Source of the DNA: Spodoptera frugiperda
Lineage: Eukaryota; Arthropoda; Insecta; Lepidoptera; Noctuidae
NCBI RefSeq assembly: GCF_023101765.2
Contig: NC_064213.1
Location: forward strand, 1,116,001 to 1,180,000
Direction: 5' to 3'
DNA length: 64,000 nt
This document shows, piece by piece, positions 58,796-64,000 of the stretch; the stretch's first letter is position 1; each line of letters begins with the position of its first letter. Under the pieces are notes generated by a model. The model was not told the DNA's origin. It worked only from the letters and a program-made list of their open reading frames with translations, and searched no databases. The position numbers and the translations under genes were made by a program.

Positions 58796-61441
58796 ATGCC
58801 GACAACGAGGAGAGGGGAAGCCCTCCGTCAACAACAGGGAGATGAGGGGAACGTCACTCTCACTGAAGAGGAGATCGTCGCCGAGCGCGGCCACGCGGAC
58901 GAAGCCGCGAGCGCCGGCTCGAGGCCGACAGAACCTGCTCCCCACTTCACCCAAGAGTTTCTATCCACGCTGATCGAAACGATTACGCGTGCGCAGGTGG
59001 AGGCTAACAGAAGTCTCGTTAACACGCTGATGGGATCTGGCGGCGACTTCAGAGCTTCCACCCCAGTCGGGCCTCCTCCATTTTCCAACGCGACCGGCGG
59101 TGGTACCGCCGTCGCAGCGCCGCCGTGCAGCGAGGCTAACTTCGTGAAGTGCACGGCGAGATTCGACGGGACCTCCCCGGACGCTGAGGTCCTGGAAGCA
59201 TTCCTGGACGCCGTCGAGATCTACAAGGAGTGCGCAGCAGTGAGCGACGAACACGCCCTGCGTGGGCTACCCATGCTCCTGGAGGGCAAAGCCGCCGTGT
59301 GGTGGCGCGGCGTAAAAGCGTCGGTGACAACATGGGCGGACGCGACCGCGCGCCTCCGTGCGACCTATGGCGTCGCGCAGCCCGCGCACCTCATCCTGCG
59401 CGAGATCTTCGCGAGGGAACAACAGGAAGAACGTGCGGAGTCATTCATATGTAGAGTGCGCGCGTTAATCGCTAGGTTGCCTTACACTCTAGATCAGACG
59501 TTGCAAACAGACATTTGTTACGGCTTATTACATAGACGCGTAGTGAAACGAGTGCCGCGAGATAGTGTTCGTAGTTTAGACGACCTTTTACATAAGGCTA
59601 GGATCGCGGAGGATACCTACAAAGCGTCTAAAGTAGATTCCGATAATGTTAGTAATAATAATTTGACCGAAACATGTACTACCGACCGTGTTCTCAAGCT
59701 ATCGAGTTCCGCGACCACGGGCGCGACTTCGTCACGTTGCAACAACAGAAGTAGACCGCGTTGTAGTTTTTGTAAGCTTTTTGGGCATGTTAGCGACGAG
59801 TGTCGTAATCGCGAGAAGGCTAATAGCAAAAATAATAACACAACGAAGGAGGTACGTTGTTATGGGTGTGGCAAGCAGGGAGTCGTGAGGTCGAAATGTG
59901 ATGTTTGCGTGAACACAACGTCGAAGTCCGACGACAAAATATCTTTCAACAAACTTGATTTAGATTTTTGTAGGAATAACGTCGAAGTTAGGAATAATTC
60001 TTGTACTTATACTAGTAGGGTTAATACCGAGTCGCATGTTAGCATCACGAGTGCATGTTTAAGTACGCGCGACGATCACCCGATGGTGAATATTAGTGTC
60101 GCGGGTCGTAGGGGCGTGGCCGTTGTAGATACCGGCGCCACGCATAGCATAGCGAGCCCGCTCTTACACCGAATATTAGTTAACTCGGGAGTTCGATTTA
60201 CCGAAACGAGACGTTTCGTGCGCCTAGCCGACGGCACACAAGGATGGAGGAACTTGCTGTCAGCCGAGACAGATGTTATAATTGTAGGCCGTCGAGTAAG
60301 ATGCCAGTTCCTAGTGTTGCCTGGTAGGAATGTTAGGACTCTGTTAGGTGTAGATTTCCTGACTCGGGCCGGCATGGTTATAGACGTCGCCCGACGTACA
60401 TGGTCGTTCTCGGATAATCCGAAACGACGTTATGATTTTGTGTATAATTACACTGTAGGTTCGAACAATAGTGTCGACGCCGGCCTATTGCACACCGCTT
60501 CTGCTGATGACCCAGCACCGCGACCGCGTGAAGGTAAGTTTACCCCCGCGCGGCGGTGTACACCTGGTGCGTGCATCGTAGATCGCGCGCCGCGAGCCGC
60601 GCGCGATGTACCTGCGTCGAAGGGCGCTGCGCGTCGTCGTAATAAGGTGAGTTTACGTCGAAAAGGCGGGATCAAGGTCGATGCAGACAAGGCTGCAGTT
60701 GTCGCCAACCTGGCTGCTCCGCAGAACGTGAAGCAACTAGAGTGTTTCTTGCGCATGTCATGTAAGTATCGACGCTTCATAGGTAACTATGCAGGAATCG
60801 CGAGACCCCTCACTGACCTCCTGAAGAAGTCGAGTGCCTGGCAATGGGGCACCGAACAACAGGAGGCGTATGAGCGCATCAAGTCTCTGCTCGTTTCCAC
60901 CCCTATTCTCCGCCAGGCGGACGCGTCAAAGCCGTTCATCCTTTGCATTGATAGCAGCGCCTATTGTCTAGGGGCTGTTCTCATGCAGGGGGAGGGCCAT
61001 GACGAACAGCCAGTTGAGTACGCAAGTCGACTCCTCACTACTACCGAGAGGAACTACTCCACGACTGAGCGAGAGGCTCTCGCCGTCGTGTGGGCACTCG
61101 GTAAGTTCCGCGGGTATGTGAAATCCGCGAAGGTCATCGTTAGGACTGACTACCAGCCCTTAGGGTGGCTGATGGGTCAGAGGTCACCTAGCGGTAGACT
61201 GGCCAGATGGGCCCCGATGTTGCGAGAGTTCGATCTCAGCATTGAGTACACACCCCGTCGCTCACAGGTAGTTGCAGGTACCATGTCGCGACCCGTTAGT
61301 GCAGGCGACCAGGACGAGTGTGACCTATGCATGATAGACATCGACATGCCAGAGAGAAGCAGCAGTGTTCGCAGCAGTCAGCCGATGGACCCCAGAGGTA
61401 CGTATGAGTATCGAGGACATAGAGTCCGACGAACCCTCTAG
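58796..61441 (+). CDS. gag-pol: Gag-protease-(RT remnant)-RNase H polyprotein of a defective Gypsy element
   Basis: One uninterrupted frame of 881 residues. I start at the ATG at 58796; an in-frame GTG six bases upstream is not a usual eukaryotic start. About residues 115-280 form a Gag capsid-like region (RFDG motif, later WW and an arginine-rich helix). Zinc knuckle 1 is intact (C323, C326, H331, C336). Knuckle 2 (C355, C358, C368) has Val363 where His is expected. The protease has the active-site DTGA at 445-448. After a basic linker, the frame resumes at about residue 625 in the GIKVD region that normally follows the RT palm, so fingers, palm and the YxDD site are missing. RNase H spans about 705-830 and keeps the IDSS and TDYQPL aspartates and the TEREAL glutamate, but the usual VVADALSR ends as VVAGTMSR, losing the last acidic residue. 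No integrase follows. It is a structural protein source at best. Confidence 0.9.
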   Translation: MPTTRRGEALRQQQGDEGNVTLTEEEIVAERGHADEAASAGSRPTEPAPHFTQEFLSTLIETITRAQVEANRSLVNTLMGSGGDFRASTPVGPPPFSNATGGGTAVAAPPCSEANFVKCTARFDGTSPDAEVLEAFLDAVEIYKECAAVSDEHALRGLPMLLEGKAAVWWRGVKASVTTWADATARLRATYGVAQPAHLILREIFAREQQEERAESFICRVRALIARLPYTLDQTLQTDICYGLLHRRVVKRVPRDSVRSLDDLLHKARIAEDTYKASKVDSDNVSNNNLTETCTTDRVLKLSSSATTGATSSRCNNRSRPRCSFCKLFGHVSDECRNREKANSKNNNTTKEVRCYGCGKQGVVRSKCDVCVNTTSKSDDKISFNKLDLDFCRNNVEVRNNSCTYTSRVNTESHVSITSACLSTRDDHPMVNISVAGRRGVAVVDTGATHSIASPLLHRILVNSGVRFTETRRFVRLADGTQGWRNLLSAETDVIIVGRRVRCQFLVLPGRNVRTLLGVDFLTRAGMVIDVARRTWSFSDNPKRRYDFVYNYTVGSNNSVDAGLLHTASADDPAPRPREGKFTPARRCTPGACIVDRAPRAARDVPASKGAARRRNKVSLRRKGGIKVDADKAAVVANLAAPQNVKQLECFLRMSCKYRRFIGNYAGIARPLTDLLKKSSAWQWGTEQQEAYERIKSLLVSTPILRQADASKPFILCIDSSAYCLGAVLMQGEGHDEQPVEYASRLLTTTERNYSTTEREALAVVWALGKFRGYVKSAKVIVRTDYQPLGWLMGQRSPSGRLARWAPMLREFDLSIEYTPRRSQVVAGTMSRPVSAGDQDECDLCMIDIDMPERSSSVRSSQPMDPRGTYEYRGHRVRRTL

Positions 61442-61713
61442 GGGGAGACCACGGTCTGACTGCTGATACGAATTCTCTGACGAGACTAGGCATTACTCTC
61501 TTATAAGATAGGTAAAGTTATCAGCTTAACAACTCACGGTCTGGAGAGCGTACGGACTCGGGCGAACGTAGGGCAATATCACGCTTCGCACCTCACGCCT
61601 TCCGCAGGCCATGTAGAGTTACCCGTTCATGAGAAACGCGAGCGTGGCAGATCGCGCTATTAGTCTAGACTAGCCCAACAGTGAGGGCACTTTGTTAGGC
61701 TAGAGGGGGAGGA
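61442..61713 (+). other. Non-coding 3' internal region of the Gypsy element
   Basis: About 270 bp lie between the RNase H stop codon and the 3' LTR. In complete Gypsy relatives more than 1 kb of integrase coding sequence would be here. I see no zinc-binding HHCC or D,D,E integrase pattern in any frame, so integrase is deleted, not merely frameshifted. Confidence 0.8.
61703..61713 (+). other. Polypurine tract
   Basis: AGAGGGGGAGG and a final A directly abut the TG of the 3' LTR. A purine-only run in this position is where plus-strand DNA synthesis is primed in LTR retroelements. Confidence 0.85.
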
Positions 61714-62147
61714 TGTAGCGCGGGAATTAAAAAGTAACGCAACGTAGTCTATGGTGTGAATACTCTGTGGTTGCAACGTCACGAAGTCGCCCAATGAGAG
61801 CGCGTGAACGACCACCTCTCCCGACCGCCGCAACCTCGCGCGCCAGCGCAGCCATTGCGAGCGGTGAGAGAGAGAGCGCCCCGACCACCGACGCGTACGG
61901 ACGTGTCGAGAAATCCTCCGCGGCTCTATATCACGCCATCATTGATTAATCTAGAACTTTCGATTATCCGCCATTTTGTGTATCAAGTTTTGTGTAAAGT
62001 TTATAAGTCTCATGTTCGAAGAATAACGGGAAATTTATGTACAATTAGTAATAAAAGTGATTTGACTGTAAAGTGTCGCTTTATTAAAACCACCACTGAG
62101 TCTGGAAGTTGCCGTTTAAACTGGCTCCCAACTTAGTGGCTATTACA
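61714..62147 (+). repeat. 3' LTR of the Gypsy-type element
   Basis: This 434-bp copy matches 58326-58743, with the same TG...CA ends. Its TATA-like CTATATCA is at 61925-61932 and its AATAAA at 62050-62055, where element transcripts would be cleaved. It is longer than the 5' LTR because of short insertions clustered between about 61940 and 62045. It is followed directly by the TAAA target duplication. Confidence 0.93.
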
Positions 62148-62151
62148 TAAA

Positions 62152-63469
62152 TAAATATTTGCTTATAGGTAATAACTGCCATACCTCCTTCTTTATGTAC
62201 AAACTTTATCGTTAACATTAAACCGCCAATAAATATACGCTACCGGTACATTTGACCCGCCCTCTGACCTCTGCAAGTTTATTTGACCCTAAATTAAAAG
62301 GTTTCATAAATCAACCCTAATTAATTAAAGGTTTGATTTTAACGTTGTAATAAAATTTTAGGCTAAAATTAAATGTTAAAGTGTTAAACCATAGACCTAC
62401 AATCTATTACGTCACTAAATATCTACTTATTTTAGTTGGAAACTTCTTTCCCCAACTAAAAGTTTCCGAACTAAAAACGGACTATTTTGTTTATTTTTTG
62501 ACCCGCCAAACTTCTTCGCTTCAAACATTTTGTTCTTACTTCTTAAACCTTCCCTGGACTTCCACAAAAAATTCAAGACCAATAATATTATCTTAATCAG
62601 TCCGGCTGATCTCGAGTTTTAGCGAGACTAATGAACAGCTATTGATTTTTATTATATAGAGATTTATTACAACAGGTATATAACATCGAAGTACATACAT
62701 CCCACATATTATAATGGATTATTTTTAGTTGTGAAAGTCGGAAAAAGTATTTAAATATTTTATTGAAATTAACTTTGCGAAATTACGCAGTACCTAGTAA
62801 GTCGTTTCGATTAATTCGTGATTCAATGCAATTGCATCTTAATCTTAAGATTATTTTACTTAACATTAATATTAATCTTAGCTCTTGGCCATTTTTACAA
62901 GTGATAATGTTTATTAGTGGTAGAGACTATGATATATACCTTATTTTTTTAACTAAAATAGAACGTCTAGTTTTTAACTACTTACTATACTACAAGTTAT
63001 TCTAAACTACACTGTAAATAAAATAACCACATTAAAATTAAACTCGACAGTGACAGCGTTTAGCGAAATACAATCTATGCGTCAGTCATCGATGGCTCAC
63101 GAACATTACATTAACCTATTTAGCTATTCGAATCGTACAAGTCTAGATAACCTGATGTATGAGAAACATGACTCCTCAGCCGTGCTCGACATTAAACTGC
63201 AATATGGATTTGTCTGCCATTCATTATTTACTATCTTTCTGCTCACAGCTTCAACACAGTACTCAAACTATCACGAATTGTCCATTTAAATCGTTCTCAA
63301 GAACAACTCTATCAAGTATCAACTGCTGAAAATCTTATGAGAATTATTCCAGTAGTTTTTTCGTTCATCGCGTATAGACAGACTGACAATTGAAAAGCTT
63401 CGGCGTTATAGGGGATTTTTGTAATTGTAATAACATACGATAACTAGACAAAAATAACGTATTCGTTTT
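62152..63469. other. AT-rich stretch downstream of the Gypsy element
   Basis: No gene or repeat recognised. Open frames of 60-80 codons lack domains. Confidence 0.5.
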
Positions 63470-63512
63470 TAAAAGGCCGGCAACGCGCCTGTGACTCCTC
63501 TGGTATTGTTGG
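63470..63512 (+). mobile_element. Family R short fragment
   Basis: AAAAGGCCGGCAACGCGCC then CTCCTCTGGTATT; only the central block of the family survives. Confidence 0.6.
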
Positions 63513-63559
63513 TGAAAAACCTAGTAGTGCAATACATATTATATTTTTTAAATGGGATA

Positions 63560-63715
63560 TTATGTGATAATTTTATTATAACTTTCGTGAGACTAAATTA
63601 ATAATTATGTTATCGATTAGACGAGGAACTCCACTAGTTTCAAGCCATGCTAGAGCAGTATTCCGCGACACACGACGCGGCGATTGTCGATAACATAATA
63701 ATTAATATTATGTTC
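63560..63715. repeat. Family F repeat, variant with CG-rich centre
   Basis: ATTATAACTTTCGTGAGAC, ATAATTATGTTATCGAT paired with ATCGATAACATAATAATT-like sequence, and the centre TTCCGCGACACACGACGCGG shared with 2690-2765. Confidence 0.7.
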
Positions 63716-64000
63716 TGTATATATACATATTATACATGTGTATAACAGGCATCCTCACACCTTGAAAGGTGCTACGAAGAATGACGTGTAGTTTCTGGGT
63801 CACAGCCATAAATATGGAGAACGGCAAAAGCAAATAAAACATTAATAGCCGAAACAATAAACTGATTTTATTAAAAGCAATTATTTAAAGGTTGCCCGTT
63901 GTATAACAGATGTATCGTATTATGTGTTCGCGGGAGGTAAAATAAAAATAATATAATTATACTTTTATGTTGAATTTTATGGCAACACACAGGTTGATGC

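Larger units (their letters stand above)
58326..62147 (+). mobile_element. Ty3/Gypsy-type LTR retrotransposon, non-autonomous deletion derivative
   Basis: The element is 3,822 bp, bounded by two LTRs that both begin TGTAG and end TTACA, and flanked on each side by the 4-bp direct repeat TAAA (58322-58325 and 62148-62151). It has a tRNA-type primer-binding site just after the left LTR, one long reading frame (Gag, protease, remnant of reverse transcriptase, RNase H), and a purine tract just before the right LTR. The order protease then RT then RNase H, the zinc knuckles and the short target duplication place it in Ty3/Gypsy. The RT catalytic core and the whole integrase are absent, so it cannot copy itself unaided. 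It is much richer in GC and CpG than the surrounding DNA. The intact ends, target duplication and frame indicate a fairly recent insertion of an already deleted element. Confidence 0.93.

Noticed and set aside
58828..60780. Several minus-strand and alternative-frame open frames over the Gag-Pol region
   Set aside because: Shadows of the GC-rich plus-strand polyprotein frame.
1..64000. CRISPR arrays, operons, bacterial promoters
   Set aside because: The window is clearly eukaryotic; no direct-repeat/spacer array or prokaryotic gene organisation is present.

Overview
This window looks like gene-poor, AT-rich DNA from a moth. Noctuidae is most likely, because several repeat families here resemble short retroposons I associate with noctuid genomes; this is recognition from memory, not a search. 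I found no host protein-coding exon that I can defend on either strand. The only long open reading frame belongs to a retrotransposon. The rest is repeat relics, small non-autonomous transposons, fold-back elements and unique AT-rich sequence.

Layout. 1-7 kb: short retroposons and fold-back elements, including a retroposon sitting in the loop of a hairpin element (1702-1973), a perfect 42-bp inverted repeat (4278-4391), a tRNA-like SINE (6078-6365) and LINE tails. 8-12 kb: a full-length tRNA-like SINE with a target duplication (8035-8294), LINE tails and a retroposon with a perfect 13-bp duplication (12173-12303). 14-18 kb: GC-rich patches and a possible enhancer (17221-17356). 20-27 kb: fold-back repeats, a SINE, three terminal-inverted-repeat (TIR) MITEs and a four-copy minisatellite (24905-25315). 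28-31 kb: more SINEs and a striking juxtaposed splice acceptor/donor at 30715/30716. 34 kb: a 692-bp TIR element flanked by AGAT, next to a long imperfect hairpin. 39.8-46 kb: a GC-rich patch, SINE tails, a long-TIR MITE, a second acceptor/donor junction (43651/43652) and a hAT-type MITE. 49-58 kb: SINE fragments, two tiny TTAA-bounded elements (one nested inside another MITE) and further fold-backs. 58.3-62.1 kb: a structurally complete but coding-defective Ty3/Gypsy LTR retrotransposon. 62.2-64 kb: AT-rich sequence and fold-back relics.

How it fits together. The lack of exons over 64 kb, with two plus-strand acceptor/donor junctions about 13 kb apart, would suit the inside of a very long intron of a plus-strand gene that uses recursive splicing. 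A plain intergenic desert is equally allowed by the sequence. The mobile elements record repeated nested insertion. The LTR element keeps every cis-acting part needed for mobilisation (LTRs, primer site, polypurine tract, Gag), but has lost the reverse-transcriptase catalytic core and the integrase, so it could only move using proteins from a relative.
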